From Malania oleifera (Eukaryota > Streptophyta > Magnoliopsida > Santalales > Ximeniaceae): a stretch of 64,000 nucleotides of DNA. A model generated the notes under the pieces. That model saw nothing but the letters and a program-made list of their open reading frames with translations, ran no database searches and was not told the origin of the DNA. Shown here in pieces: positions 32,962 through 44,103 of this stretch (the stretch's first letter is position 1; every line of letters begins with the position of its first letter). The DNA lies in contig NC_080428.1 in the NCBI RefSeq assembly GCF_029873635.1, positions 66,371,101-66,435,100 on the forward strand, written 5' to 3'. The position numbers and the translations under genes were made by a program.

Positions 32962-34007
32962 TCAAATTCTTTTTGAAAAAGTTGTTTCTTTTATAGCTCC
33001 TAGGAATTTATTTGAATTTTCTTTACCTCTTATGAGTTTGTCATGATCTTCATTTTTCTTTTTCAAGATAGCATTTTCTTTCAAGACATTTTCAATTTGA
33101 ATTTTCAAATCTTTTACCTCAATTTGAAAAGATCCATGATCTTTTTGAGCCTTTTCTAAAAGCTCCTCATTTTCCTTTTTAAGAGAAGTATTTTCCTCTT
33201 TTAAGATGGAAGAAAGGCAAGATTCTTTTCCTTTCCATTTTGACAATTTATCTTCCAAGCCTTTGATTTTGACTTCTAATATTTCATTTTCTTCTTTTAA
33301 TGAGGATTCCTTAAGTTTAACCATAGCAAGCTCTTTCTTAACATTTTTGTTCTTTCTTTTTGCTAAGACTAATTCATCATACAATTTAGCACAACTATCT
33401 GCTAGTTCATCATAAGAAGGAGTATCATCATCATCTTCCGAGCTTGTTCCTTCTTTTTCTTGCTCGTTGGCCATGAAGCATTGATGTGCTTCTTTCTCAT
33501 TTTTACTTATTTCTTCATTCCTAAAGTTTTGTTTACCTACAAGGAATTTTCTTATGTCACTTAAGAGTGATTCCATGTCAACCTTACTATTTTCATCATC
33601 TTCTAGAATTTCTTTGGAATTTGGACTAGGTGATTTAAAAGCAAGGCATTTATCCTTCCTAGGCTTTTTAGGATCCAAAGTCATATTTTTCTTAAGTTTA
33701 TAAGTCATGAAGGACCCAATAAGCTCATCAAGTGTGAATTTGGTTAAATCCTTTGCCTCTTCAATGGCGGTGATTTTTGCATGCCATGACTCAGGTAAAG
33801 ATCAGAAAACTTTTTGGACATTATCCTCCATAGAAAATATTCTACCAAGTGCTTTCAAGCCATTTTTTATGTGTGTGAATCGTGTAAACATGGAAGCAAT
33901 TGATTCGCCCTATTCCATTTTGAACATTTCATATTTTTTAACTAACATATAAATTTTAGATTGTTTGACTTGTGACATACCTTCATATGTTACTTGGAAC
34001 TTGTCCC

Positions 34008-34402
34008 TAGGAATGTATACGGTTCGGTGTGGTTCGGTTTTGGCTAGAACAAAAAATCGAAACGAAATTTTTGATTTTGAGAATTTCAAACCGAAACCTA
34101 AATCAAACCGAAATTATGCTTTAATTGAAAACAAAAAATGTGGCGGTTCGGTTGCGGTTTTTCGATTTTAAACCGATTTTTTTTACAAAAAAAAACAATC
34201 TTTTATTTTTCATAAATTTGTTGAAAATTTATTGAGCATTTAAATTTTTTATAGGGACTCATAATTTTAACAAAATAAAATCTGTTAGACACTTTTAACA
34301 AAAATAACCTTTATTTTTCATAAAGTTCTTAAAAATTTATTGAGGATTTTTATTTTCTATAGTGGCTATATGGCTATATTGTATGCTATATTTTTACTAG
34401 CC

Positions 34403-34441
<39 letters not shown>

Positions 34442-34598
34442 TATATAAATCGATTTTTCGATTTTTTCAGTTTGGTTTCAACATAAAACCGAAACCGAAC
34501 ATTTTTATTTTTGAAAACTGAAACCGAAAATCGAAAAACCGAACCATTTATGGTTTCGGTTCGATTTTCGATTTTTTGGTAATTTTTGTACACCCCTA
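34008..34598. mobile_element. hAT-type non-autonomous element with 8-bp target duplication
   Basis: CTTGTCCC occurs at 34000-34007 and again at 34599-34606: a perfect 8-bp target duplication, diagnostic of hAT. The left end TAGGAATGTATAC and the reverse complement of the right end, TAGGGGTGTACAA, are imperfect inverted repeats. Subterminal regions are full of ACCGAA/TTCGGT units in opposite orientation (CGGTTCGGTGTGGTTCGG on the left). A (TA)n run at 34405-34439 sits inside. There is no transposase ORF. Confidence 0.88.
34405..34439. repeat. (TA)n microsatellite
   Basis: About 17 TA units inside the hAT-type element. Confidence 0.95.
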
Positions 34599-34971
34599 CT
34601 TGTCCCAGATTTTCTTTGCGGTGTCACATCCGCAAATGCGGTTGTACTCCTAATCGCAAATAACACAATAAAGAAAACTTTTGGTTTTGAAATTGAGTTG
34701 TGCTAACCTTGATTCGGCATCCGTCAATTCCTCCATTTGTTTCAATTCACCTTCTTCATTTTTGAATTCGTAGTTTCCCTTAGTGATCACTCTCCACATT
34801 TTGAAATCGTAAGATTGAATAAAGATTGTCATATGATTTTTCCATGCGGGGTAGTTGCCCCAATTGAATTGTGGTGGACAATCTATGAATTGTCCTTGAG
34901 TGATGGGTGCTTCAAACGTATACTCCACGATATTTACGCTCTGGATTTTACTCCTTTAAACTTAAGCGTGC

Positions 34972-34984
34972 GGCTCTGATACCA
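34972..34984 (-). other. Primer-binding site of element B
   Basis: The - strand reads TGGTATCAGAGCC, the initiator tRNA-Met primer site, 2 nt after the 5' LTR end at 34987. Confidence 0.9.
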
Positions 34985-34986
34985 CT

Positions 34987-36798
34987 TGTTAATCGTCGTA
35001 GCCCGGGAGTATGTACGTGTGCCCTGCAGTGGATATGCAATATAGAGTTAGAGGGGGGGTGAATTGCACTTTTCGCGTATTAAAAATCTCTCTACAAAAC
35101 AAAATACTTGGAAAGATTCAAGTCATTCTATCACAATATATGAATTTAAATCATGCACAAGATAAACAATAAAGAGTAGGGAGAGAGAAGCTTAACACTG
35201 AGATTTAACGTGGTTTGGCACCCAGCCTACGTCCACGCCTTAGAACCAAGGTAAGGATTCCACAATCCACTATACCGATCTCCTTCACCGGCTAGAAGTC
35301 TTGCAACTTGGGAACAAATTCCTACCGCGCTCACCAAGAGCCTTCACTTCAGTTCACTAAGAACCTTCACTCAATGGTTCACAAAGAACCTATTACAACA
35401 AAGATGATTTACAAAGAAACGCTCCTTAATGAGCTAATATGAAATAAAATCAAATCCTCACTCTTATCTCTCAAGAAATCATTCACACAAGATCAATTAG
35501 CAAGAGAGGATTGAGCACTTTTGTATGAAAGACTAATATGCAAGGTGCAAAGTGTTAGGTTTTGCAAATCAAAGATATAATTGAATAATATGATCAAAAA
35601 CCTACCTAAACAAGTTTAGGAACTTGTATATATAGCCCAAAGCCCTTAATAGTCGTTAACTAGTCGTTGGGAGCAATCCCCAACAAAAACTAGCCGTTTT
35701 CTGTCCGTTAGGATGCTGGGCTCGAGACCGCTCATCGACGAGACACCTATATACCTTCGTCAACAAATGCCTGTTCTTGTCGATGATACTCCTCTGCAAG
35801 TCTCAGGTGGGTCTCAGTATCTCTTCGTCGGCGATTCCCCCATATAAGTCGACAAGTCACCTTCACACACTAGTCGACGAATCCCCTGTATTCATCCACG
35901 TGTCACCTCTACAGTTTTAGGTGCTCTTGGGATCTTTTCATCGATGAGTACTCTATGTACGTCGACAAGTTGCCTTCACACACTAGTCGATGAATCCCCT
36001 GTATTCGTTGACGATGTTCTAGGGCTGACACTCTCACACTATTTTTCCTTGTTCAAAAAAGCCTTTTAACATTTAAAACATTTATGTGACAAAATATAAG
36101 AAAGATATTAAGTCTAATAAAGTTCAAAACTTGTCCAAGTGAGTTTTCCCTTGATTATAAGATATCTTGTTAATAAAAACCTATTTGAAAGCTCGTTTGA
36201 TATCTTATATGCCATTATGTTCTTTTATGAAAAATACTCGAATTCTTCGAAGCTTTTGGACATAAGACTCATTTTGACACATTTGGGGCCAAGTATGAAA
36301 ATGTCTGTAAAACCAAGATGTTAAAAACTTGTCCCTTTGAAAACCATATTTGAGTTTAGGATTCATTTAACAAATTCTTTAAGTTTAACTTTGAAAATCA
36401 TGAAAGGTGAGTTTGTGTTTATGTCTTTAGTGCAATCTTATAAACTCATGTGTCCTAGTATGCATGTGTTTTGCTCAACTCTTGTTCAAAAATCATGAAG
36501 AAACAAAACACAAGAGTTACAAAACAGAACCTACCACTCACACAACCCTTATTACAAATAATTCAACAAGTATAAAACATCCAGTTGTACTTGGGTCCTT
36601 CCGAGTATGCGTCCATTTGATCTTTCCTTCTTGATGCCTACTCGACCCGATCTTTGCCTCTTGTTCGGTACTTCAAGCATTTGCCACTTGTACCTCTACT
36701 AACAATAACTGCAAAGATAAGAAAACACTAGGAACACACAAATAGGTTAATATCATCAAAACACGTTAAATATGATATTGTAACCAACAAGGCTAATA
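34987..36798 (-). mobile_element. 5' LTR of element B
   Basis: 1812 bp, uninterrupted. It ends (+ strand right side) GGCTAATA where the other LTR has GGCTAACA, a point change in the terminal CA. CGACGA-type units run from 35725 to 36016. Two of them contain the phrase GAATCCCCTGTATTC, which is also found, inverted, in the gypsy LTRs at 37263 and 44104. TSD copy ACATG is at 36799-36803. Confidence 0.88.
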
Positions 36799-36803
36799 AC
36801 ATG

Positions 36804-37257
36804 CATTTAGGAGTATGTAAATCAAATTTTACATTTGCTTTTGTATAAAGTTAGATAATATTTAATATGAAATTATATTAAAATTTTACATTCCTTGGTA
36901 ATATCTTAATTTTATAAGGCACTACTATGAGTTTTCATTTTTTTTTTCTTTCTCTTAGGCTATGCTGTGTGACTAACAGAAAACGGAAAAAAGAAAGTAA
37001 AATCTTAAAAGAGGGGTGAGTTTTTATAAATTTATCCTGTGCTAGCATTTAAAAAATTTCAAAACAAATAATTTTGTGCACAGACTTAGCTTTCCTGACT
37101 TCCCACTTTTTTTATTTTTTATTTTTTTAAAAATCCCAAATTTATTAATAGATCTCACTTATGTCGGAGGAAAACTGTGATTATAAACATATCATAAGAG
37201 ATTTATAAATAAACTAACAAAATCAGCCCAAACAACAAAACCAATACAAGTCTAACA
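36804..37257. other. Host DNA between two large elements
   Basis: AT-rich, with no gene seen. The phrase CTTAATTTTATAAGGCA (about 36909) recurs near 23132, on the other side of element B, suggesting an older local duplication. The TTTATTAATAGATCTC part (37140) may be a LINE tail. Confidence 0.4.
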
Positions 37258-37262
37258 AAACC
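37258..37262. repeat. Target-site duplication AAACC (left copy)
   Basis: AAACC at 37258-37262 is repeated at 45963-45967, immediately outside the two gypsy LTRs. Confidence 0.9.
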
Positions 37263-39073
37263 TGTAATAACCCAAGAAATTAATTCATGGCTTAGTCGAC
37301 GAACACAGGGGATTCGTCGACGAGGGAACAAGAAGGTCTCGTCGACGAGGACATGTTTCATTGACAAGAAGATGGTGTTCGTCGACGAACCTCCTTCGTG
37401 GCCTCGTCGACGAAGCTCGCAGTATAAATAGTGCTAAACTCAGTTTTTACGCAGGACAATCGACCGAAACTCTCTCTCTTCTCTCTCTACGGTCTCTCCC
37501 TTCTCTCTCTCTCTTATATTTTTGCCTCGTTAGTTGCCGAATCGACGATCTGAGGCCACCACGATGCGCTTAGGGAAGTTCTCTCTAAGTCTGCTGGAGC
37601 GGATCATTGGTGGGACGAAGTTGGATTTCATCCCAAATTTAGGGTAAGGTCTTTTTGTCAAAATTTGGCTTTCCAGCAGTTGTAAGAAATGTAGTAGGCA
37701 AAGAAATAGTAATATTCTGTTCTGGAAAATATTATTTTCAGGGTACTGAGTGGGAAGCCCAGCGGGTGAAAGGCCCGTTACAGTAGGGAGATTTTAGCAG
37801 GAATCAGGTAAGGGAAATATGCTATGCTAGGTAACTTTAGTATGATTTAAGTAGTAATTATATGTTATTACCAAATTATTATTCAGAGTAGGAATTTATA
37901 TATTTTATTAGTTATGTTTAAGATATTTAAATTACCGTGTTGCATGAGAATATGGATACAGTACAGAATCATGTTTTACAGCATTTATACAGAAACATGT
38001 TTTATAGTATTTTCAGGATTATGTTTTACAGAATATACAGATAGTGAACACGTTTTACAGAATACCACGATTATACAGTTTTACAGTACCATGACATAAA
38101 AATTTACAGTTAATCTCAGAAATACAGTTAATATAGTTATAGTTTACTATAGCGTCATGGTTAATACAATTATTACAAAATCATGGTAAAATAAATAATT
38201 GTATATAGAGATGTATTATATAGTATCAAACCCTGATTGGCCATTACATATATAGTTTACAAAGCACGGTACCGTAGCTATGTACAGTTCAGAGTGTAAC
38301 CACATATTCAGATAATGCGTGGTAGATAAGTCGATCGTGCCTATGTTGTGGATAGACTCCCCATCAGATATGAATTGAGGAGGGCCGATCTCACTGACTG
38401 AGTATGGTGGTTTATCCTGGTAGGCCAGCCAGTGATAAATCCCGCCTATGGGCCGCACAACCCTGTCATGAGGGGTTAAATCATGACTTACAGTTATCCA
38501 CAGGTACAGTTTATAGAAACAGAGGATGTACTTTTGTATATTAGAAGTATTATGAATAGAAAACTTATAAAGGCAATTATGTTAAGCAACGTGAACAAGG
38601 TAGTATTATATATTATTTGTAACTGTATTCCCAGATTCAGTTATTCATGATTGTATAGAATCAGATTTTTATAGAAATGTAATTCACTTGCCACACACTA
38701 ACAATAGCATATTTCGTCTTATTGAGCATCGTCTCATCCTATTATATTAACATTTTTTGAGTGATCCAGTTAGGCAAGCAGATCAGGCTCGTAAGTAGAG
38801 GGACTACAGTACCATCTTGTCAGAAGGGTGAGTCTTTGGGGTAGAAAATATTTTTGTATAGCCTTATTCAGTTATATACGTGTAACTTGAGGATAATCTA
38901 GCTCTTTGGTATTGTAAGATATTTGTATATGGTTGTGGATATATGACTACAGCTTCTCACTGCTTAGGAGGATAATTAAACGTAAAATAGAAGGTATCAG
39001 AGCAGTGTAATTTCAGTTTGTATGTGAATAACAGTATATGTGAAAAAAAATTAAATTATAGCAGGTCGTTACA
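37263..39073 (+). mobile_element. 5' LTR of the chromovirus
   Basis: 1811 bp, TGTAATAACCC...GTCGTTACA. The U3 has an array of GTCGACGA units (37294-37415) directly upstream of the TATA box TATAAATAG (37423-37431). The leader is CT-rich, then come a donor-like TTTAG-GGTAAGG (about 37643), an acceptor-like ATTTTCAG (about 37741) and a strong donor-like ATCAG-GTAAGG (37807/37808). Later modules are GCACGGTACCGTAGCT (about 38262), GGGCCGCACAACCCTGTCAT (about 38450) and the core CTTATTGAGCATCGTCTCAT (38717). Confidence 0.92.
37423..37431 (+). promoter_or_regulatory. TATA box of the chromovirus 5' LTR
   Basis: TATAAATAG, 8 bp after the last GTCGACGA unit. The same box is in the 3' LTR at 44284-44292. 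Confidence 0.75.
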
Positions 39074-39076
39074 ATT

Positions 39077-39088
39077 TGGTATCAGAGC
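39077..39088 (+). other. Primer-binding site of the chromovirus
   Basis: TGGTATCAGAGC (initiator tRNA-Met type) begins 3 nt after the 5' LTR end. Confidence 0.92.
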
Positions 39089-39395
39089 CTAAGTTGCTAG
39101 ATTTTATAAACTTTAGAGTGCAGTGGAAGTAATACCAGAGTATAAGAAATGATTTGAGGTTTGTTCTATAGTCTGGGTACTGGATTACCGTGGTGGCTTC
39201 AGTGTTTTTCCCAGGGTGAAGATTTCAGGAAAACCATAGTAAACTATCATCGGGTTGTGTGTCTAGGTTGCAGAGCCTGATTTTGAATTTAGAACAAGGA
39301 AGATAGTAAAGCGTGAATATGGGACTTTAGTTGAAAGAAATAGATAAGGATGGTATAGGCAATAAAATTCTTAAAGTGTGTTCTTTGTTTTCAGG

Positions 39396-40400
39396 ATGGA
39401 CCCAGGAAGCAGTGGCACGAATGTTAGAGAGGATAAGCCAGGACCTTCCAGAATGGGAGGAGGAGATACGGATGTAGTACTATGTAGCGTCACCCAGCAG
39501 GTGATGACAGAGATAGTCAGGAGCTCTGGGGAACGTGGCTGTTCAATCGAGCAGTTTACGTGAATGAAGTCCCATCCTTTGTTGGAGGAGACGACCCGAT
39601 TGTAGCTAAAAATTGGGTCCAGGATACTGAAGAGACATTGGCTGTGCTTCCATGTACAGATGAAAAGAAGGTAGTATTTGCAACATTTAAACTGGTAGGA
39701 GAAGTGAAGCGCTGGTGGAGATCAGTGCGACTGATTGAGGAGTAAAGGTCGGTTCCAGTGCCGATGATGTGGGACCAATTTAACGAGCTATTCTTCGAGT
39801 GATACTTCCCCTCTATCGTTCGGAGCGCGAAGGCAGCAGTGTTTATGCATCTAGTTCAGGGGCAGATGGCAGTATCTTAGTATGCAGCTCGATTTATCGA
39901 GTTGTCACGTTTTGCCTCGCATTTAGCGCCAGATGAAGAGAGGAAGGCAAGGAAGTTTGAGAGGGTCTGCGGTAGAACTTGTTTGAACAGGTGATTGGCT
40001 TTAGGGCTCAGACATTTTCAGAGATTGTAAACAGAGTTGTTATTATCGATAGTGGTATACAGAGAGGTATCGCAACCCAGAGTTAGAGGAAAAGGCCTGC
40101 GCCTCAGGGTTTTTTAGGCTGACTCTAGTAGGGGCCTTTGGAGAGGAGGTCGTGATAGGGGAGATCAGAGGTAGACGGTAGGACCTCGGGAGACTCAGGG
40201 TGTGCAGACCTTTTCGGTATGTCAGACATATGGGAGACATCATTTGGGGGAGTGCTGGGTAGGGAGAGATGTATGTTATCACTGTGGGAGACCCGACCAC
40301 ATGGCATGTGCATGCCTAAGTCTGCTAGACCAGGTCCCAGCTCCCAGGCCCTATTGGGGAGGATATCAAACGCCTTGTGAAGGTCAATAGAGGAATGTAG
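39396..40400 (+). pseudogene. Chromovirus gag
   Basis: ATG at 39396 (MDPGSSGTNVRED) is directly preceded by TTTGTTTTCAG, an acceptor-like sequence. Next comes the capsid: NEVPSFVGGDDPIVAKNWVQ, then LAVLPCTDEKKVVFATFKL, then WWRSVRLIEE. The nucleocapsid knuckle CYHCGRPDHMACAC (CX2CX4HX4C) is at about 40278-40319. Frameshifts occur near 39560; stops occur at 39743 and downstream. Confidence 0.88.
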
Positions 40401-42480
40401 GCCCGACGAGGGTTTATGCGTTGACGCCGGGTGATGCTGAAGCTGCTATGGATGTGGTGACAGGTACTTTTACTATTTTATCACATTCCGTTATTGTTTT
40501 ATTTGATTCAAGTGCTACTTATTCCTTTGTCTCTATATCCTACGTTAAATTATCTGGAAATGAGACTCAGTTATTAGATAGAGAACTGTCAGTAGCTATG
40601 CTATCTTAGTCAGTGATGAGGTGTAAAAGGGTACTCAGAGGCTATCCTATAGAAATTCAGGGGAGAGTGCTACCAGCTGACCTGATCATGTTAGAGATGT
40701 GTGGGTTTGATGTAATACTGGGTATGAATTGGCTAGCAGTTAATTATGCCAGTATTGATTACCATCAGAGAGAAGTAGTTTTCAGACCTCTTGGGGAGTG
40801 AGAATTTCGGTTTGTTGGTTCATGTGTACATGCTCCATTGTAGATAGTATTAGCTATACAGGCAAGAAGACTACACTGAGACGGAAGTATGGGGTTTGGA
40901 TTTTGTAAAGGAAGCGTCAGAGAATGAATCGAAGCTTGACAATACCCCGGTTGTACGAGAATTTCCAGATGTTTTTTCAGAGGAGCTACCAGGGTTGCCT
41001 TCTGAGCGCGAGGTGGATTTTTCTACAGATTTACCTCCAGGGACAGCACCGATTTCTAAGGTTCCTTATCATATGGCTCCAGCTGAATTAGGAGAATTGA
41101 AGAATCAGTTGCAAGACTTGCTAAATAGGGGGTTTATATGACCCAGTGTATCGCCATGGGGAGCTCTAGTGTTGTTTGTAAAGAAGAAAACGGGTCTTTA
41201 AGGATGTGTATTGATTACATAGAAATCAACAAGGTTACTATTAAGAATAAATATCATCTACCTCGTATAGACGATCTGTTTGATCAGCTCCAAGGTACGC
41301 GGGTGTATTCCAAGATCGACCTTAGATCAGGTTATCATCAAGTGAGGGTAAAAGCTGAGGACATTGCGAAGACAGCCTTTAAGACCAGGTATGACACTAT
41401 GAATTCCTCGTTATGCCGTTTGGTCTGACGAATGCCCCAGCTGTGTTCATGGACTTGATGAATAGAGTTTTTCACCAGTATCTAAATCAGTTTGTAGTAG
41501 TTTTCATTGACGATATACTGGTGTACTCAAGGAGTTTTGAGGATCATGAGGTGCATTTGAGACAGGTTCGATAGACACTCAAGGAAGAAAAACTCAATGG
41601 CAAGTTTAGCAAGTGTGAGTTCTGGCTTGAGAATATTGCATTTTTAGGCCGTGTGATCTTAGGAGACAATATATCAGTGGATCTCAATAAAATTGATGCA
41701 GTAGTGAGTTGGGTCAGGCCGAAGAATGTGCAGGAAGTCAGAAGTTTCTTGGGACTGACAGGTTATTACCGTCGATTTGTTGAGGGGTTTTTAGCCTTAT
41801 CAAGGCCTCAAATGTTTGACCAGTAAAAATGCCAGATTTATGTGGGATGAAGAATGCGAACAAAATTTTTAGGAATTAATGCAGCGGCTCGTCACTGCAC
41901 CAATTCTGACAATTCTATCAAGAGGTGATGAGTATGTGATTTACAGTGACGCGTCTTTGAAATGACTCGGTTGTATATTAATGCAACATGGTAGGGTGGT
42001 AGCGTATGCGTCTAGGCAGTTGAAAGAATATGAAAAGAACTACGCTACTCACGATTTGGAATTGGCTACGGTTGTATACGCACTGAAGATCTGGAGACAT
42101 TACTTATATGATGAGAAGTGTGAAATATTTCTTGATCATAAAAGCCTAAAATATTTCTTTATACAGAAAGATTTGAATATGCGCCAGAGGAGATGGTTAT
42201 AACTCATCAAGGATTACGATTGTACCATCAGTTACCACCTAGGTAAAGCTAATGTGGTGGCTGATGCACTGAGCCATAAATCGGAGGATACAACACAGTT
42301 AGCAACAATAATTCAGCACTCGATTCAGATGAACTTAGAAAGGTTCGGCGTGGAATTAGTGGAAGATGATCCTCAGGCATTTATTACTCTGGTTGTACAG
42401 CTTAAACTTTATGAAAGGATTAAAGCGGCACAGGAGAATGATCCAGAATTAGCAGAAGTAATAGTTAGAATACAAGATGG
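40401..42480 (+). pseudogene. Chromovirus protease, RT and RNase H
   Basis: Protease: VLFDSSATYSFVS (40497-40535), with the active-site DSG/DTG changed to [24 protein letters not shown] and [15 protein letters not shown] (41310s), with the palm box FIDDILVYS (about 41506-41532). RNase H: VIYSDASLK (41938), [18 protein letters not shown] (41993), and DHKSLKYFF (42136). Stops occur, for example, at 41571 and 42199. The domains are in the normal order with no large deletions. Confidence 0.88.
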
Positions 42481-43852
42481 TTAGGGAGAGAAATTCAACA
42501 TTTCTGATGATGGGGTTTTGAGATTTCGCACCAGATTATGTGTGCCTGCAGATGACAGCATCAGGAGGATGATTCTAGAAGAGGCTCACAGATCTTTATA
42601 CACTGTTCACCCTAGCAGTACGAAAATGTATATGGATCTGCGGGAGTATTTCTGGTAGAGTGGCATGAAGAGGGAAATAACATAATTTGTACAGCAGTGC
42701 TTGACATGCCAGCAGGTTAAGGCTGAGCACCAGAGGTCGGAAGGTCAGTTGCAGCCACTTTTCATTCCTAAATGGAAGTGGGACCACGTATCCATGGATT
42801 TTATTACTGGGTTACCACCGGCGCCGCATGGTTAGAATGTCATTTGGGTGGTGGTTGATAGGTTGAAGAAGATAGCTCATTTCCTGCCCATTAGAGTTAG
42901 CTACCTTATGAACAGGTTAGCAGAGATTTACATACAAGAGAATGTTCGACCCCATGGAGTGCCGGTATCCATAGTCTCGGACCGTGATCCATGTTTTACA
43001 TTGCGGCTCTGGAGGAGCTTGTAGGAGGCATTAGGGATTTAGCTAGCATTCAACACCGCTTTCCATCCTCAAACATATGGTCAGATGGAGAGAACGATTC
43101 AGGTACTTGAGGATATGTTGCGAGCGTGTGTATTGGACTTTGGGGGTAGCTGGGCTCAGTATATGTCATTGGTGGAATTTGCCTACAATAATAGCTATCA
43201 GGCTAACATAGGCATGACTCCTTATGAAGCACTCTATGGTAGGAGGTGTTGTTCCCCTTTATATTGGAGTGAGTTGGGTGAGAGACGAATTTTGGGGCCA
43301 GAGATAGTCCAGCAGGCGTACGATAAAGTTCGACTCATTCGAGATCAAATCAGTGCAGCACAGAGTCGACAGAAAAGTTACGCGAATACTCATCGCTGGG
43401 AACTAGAATTTGAAGTGGGTAATTATGTGTTTCTGAAAATAGTACCATTGAAGGGAATCATGAGGTTTTGGAAGAAGGGTAAGTTGGGCCCTATGTTCAT
43501 TGGCCCATTTGAGATACTCGAGAAGATTGGGTCGGTTGCTTGTCGGCTGGCTTTACTGCTATCTCTATTTAGGATTCAAGACGTGTTTTATGTTTCTTTG
43601 TTAAGGAAATACATCCTAGATCCTTCCTATATTATCAGCTACGCAGAATTGGAACTCAATGATGCCCTAGCATATGAGGAAGCTCCAATACAGATTTTAG
43701 ATAAAAAAGAACAGGAATTGCGCAGTAAAAAGATACCGCTAGTAAAAGTCCAGTGGAAGAATCACGCAATAGAAGAAGCCTCATGGGAGCTTGAAGATGA
43801 GATCAGACGGAAATATCCACACTTGTTTAGTGAATACAACAGTTATGTATAA
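42481..43852 (+). pseudogene. Chromovirus integrase with C-terminal chromodomain
   Basis: The zinc-binding HHCC region (HRSLYTVHPSST...CLTCQQVK) lies at 42588-42720. The catalytic core follows: MDFITGLPP (first D, about 42796), VSDRDPCF (second D, about 42978), QMERTIQVLEDML (E, about 43083). From 43085 an uninterrupted 255-codon frame runs to the stop at 43850. It includes the GPFEILEKIGSVACRLALLL motif and a chromodomain (VKVQWKNHAIEEASWELED). Stops before 43085 disable the front half. The chromodomain is known in this lineage to guide integration to heterochromatin. Confidence 0.92.
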
Positions 43853-44090
43853 TTAAGGTAATGGTAATTTTATTTTGTTTAGCACAGTGGAATTGTAATG
43901 TAGTGTATAGGATAGGTAGTATTTTAGTTTTGGGGGAATTTTCTTTTATACTTGTAATCTCCCAGAATTACCCATGTAACCATGGTATTCCTCTACCATA
44001 AGTGAGGGTAAGTAATAAAATAAGTAGACCGATTATTTTGAGAGATGAGGGATCATATGGATAAGTAAATTTAGAGGACAAAATTTTTAT

Positions 44091-44103
44091 AAGGAGGAGA
44101 GAA
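44091..44103 (+). other. Polypurine tract of the chromovirus
   Basis: AAGGAGGAGAGAA lies immediately before the 3' LTR start TGTAATAACCC at 44104. Confidence 0.88.

Larger units (their letters stand above)
32962..34928 (-). pseudogene. Gag of element B, interrupted by a hAT-type element
   Basis: Starts with ATG at 34928 (MEYTFEAPITQGQFIDCPPQ). Frame 1 (34928-34650) has FNWGNYPAWKNHMTIFIQSY, the copia gag N-terminal domain. It is cut at 34606 by the 591-bp insertion, resumes at 34000, then shows TYKLKKNMTLDPKKPRKDK and a long Lys/Glu coiled coil (33480-32990). Stops and frameshifts are present at about 33710-33800. Only remnants of the CCHC knuckle are seen downstream. Confidence 0.85.
23645..36798 (-). 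mobile_element. SIRE-type copia element B, gag-only, with nested insertions
   Basis: The - strand element runs from its 5' LTR (36798-34987) through PBS, gag, a short 3' region and PPT to its 3' LTR (31528-23645). Without the two elements nested in the 3' LTR, that LTR is about 1.8 kb, matching the 1812-bp 5' LTR. The internal region is only about 3.4 kb: gag is recognisable but protease, integrase, RT and RNase H are all absent. It is thus a non-autonomous deletion derivative. The LTRs differ visibly, largely at CpG sites, so the insertion is not recent. Confidence 0.88.

Noticed and set aside
33206-33415. + strand frames opposite the gag of element B
   Set aside because: Ser/Leu/Phe-rich shadows of the Lys/Glu coiled coil on the - strand.
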